A DNA stretch of 21,597 nt from contig CAKUFA010000040.1 of the NCBI GenBank assembly GCA_934647165.1, forward strand, positions 1 through 21,597, given 5' to 3'. Positions 21,248 through 21,597 of this stretch are shown here, in pieces. Position numbers and translations under genes: made by a program. Every line of letters starts with the position of its first letter. Position 1 is the first letter of the stretch. The notes under the pieces were generated by a model. It was not told the DNA's origin. It did not search any database and saw only the letters and a list, made by a program, of their open reading frames with translations. The DNA is from an uncultured Clostridia bacterium. GTDB taxonomy: Bacteria; Bacillota; Clostridia; Christensenellales; Aristaeellaceae.

Positions 21248-21597
21248 GAAGCCCCCGCATGGGTTTCGAAAGGGTCGAAGACCCTTCGCAGGTCGAGGAC
21301 AGCGTCCTCGTGGGTTTGGGCAAGGCCCAATCCTTTCACGCGAGTTTTGCCGTAGGCAAAAGAGCTCGGATTCCACCCACGGAGCCCCGCATGGGTTTCG
21401 AAAGGGTCGAAGACCCTTCGCAGGTCGAGGGCAGCGTCCTCGTGGGTTTGGGCAAAGCCCAATCCTCCCGCGCGAGTTTTGCCGTAGGCAAAAGAGCTCG
21501 GATTCCACCAAAGGAGCCCTCGCATGGGTTTCGAAAGGGTCGAAGACCCTTCGCAGGTCGAGGACAGCGTCCTCGTGGGTTTGGGCAAGGCCCAATC
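21248..21597. repeat. Tandem array of ~132-133-bp hairpin-rich units
   Basis: Two full units (21257-21388, 21389-21521) and the first 76 bases of a third (from 21522) run off the window; copies are nearly identical. Each unit has four successive hairpins. In unit 2: CGAA-AGGGTC/GACCCT-TCG with loop GAA (21399-21420), CGAGGGC/GTCCTCG with loop AGC (21426-21442), TGGGC/GCCCA with loop AAA or AAG (21449-21461) and TTTTGCC/GGCAAAA with loop GTA (21477-21493). All loops are three bases closed by C-G. Successive periods of 132 and 133 change the reading frame, so long open frames across it are not a conserved protein. No recognised element; could be a structured non-coding RNA, a recombination substrate or an expanding repeat. 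Confidence 0.85.

Noticed and set aside
21152..21595. Long minus-strand frames of 147 and 114 codons across the repeat array
   Set aside because: The same repeat unit is translated in different frames in different copies because periods are 132 and 133; there is no ribosome binding site and several frames are open, as expected from composition.
21248..21597. CRISPR array
   Set aside because: Whole units repeat without unique spacers, and unit length and internal multi-hairpin structure do not fit direct repeats of ~23-40 bases with variable spacers.

Overview
This window looks like part of a chromosome from an anaerobic Bacillota (Clostridia-type) bacterium, probably from a gut or similar community. 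The supporting signs are a T-box leader on trpS, the MEP isoprenoid pathway (dxr, ispG), an AbrB/SpoVT-type regulator, strong AGGAGG ribosome binding sites, a GC-rich code and two carbohydrate-active enzymes (GH31 and GH105). No rRNA, tRNA, CRISPR array or insertion sequence with a transposase was seen.

Layout. Bases 1-210 hold the 3' end of a plus-strand gene, probably GGGtGRT family, closed by a strong terminator. Bases 254-3618 (minus) carry a secreted HEXXH metallopeptidase that appears split or broken, then a GH31 glycosidase. Bases 3736-5097 (plus) hold trpS with its own promoter, a complete Trp-specific T-box and a terminator. Bases 5126-14394 (minus) form a housekeeping block. Read in the direction of transcription it is rpsB-tsf, terminator, yjbR-pyrH, then a new promoter and frr-small ORF-uppS-cdsA-dxr-rseP-ispG. 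This joins translation (S2, EF-Ts, RRF), UMP phosphorylation, isoprenoid and undecaprenyl precursor synthesis, phospholipid synthesis and site-2 proteolysis.

Bases 14451-17514 (minus) are accessory: a GH105 unsaturated glycuronyl hydrolase, and an AbrB-like regulator with an ABC-2 exporter (ATPase and permease) behind a promoter overlapped by repeated TCATAC half-sites. Bases 17530-21209 (minus) hold a tightly coupled operon of an aconitase-family protein, a secreted metallo-beta-lactamase-fold protein and a HAD nucleotidase. It is preceded by the last 31 codons of a gene that has lost its 5' part.

Bases 21248-21597 are a tandem array of ~132-133-bp units made almost entirely of short hairpins with three-base loops. 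It lies directly upstream of the truncated gene and runs off the window. It is the least explained sequence here and the best candidate for something undescribed.
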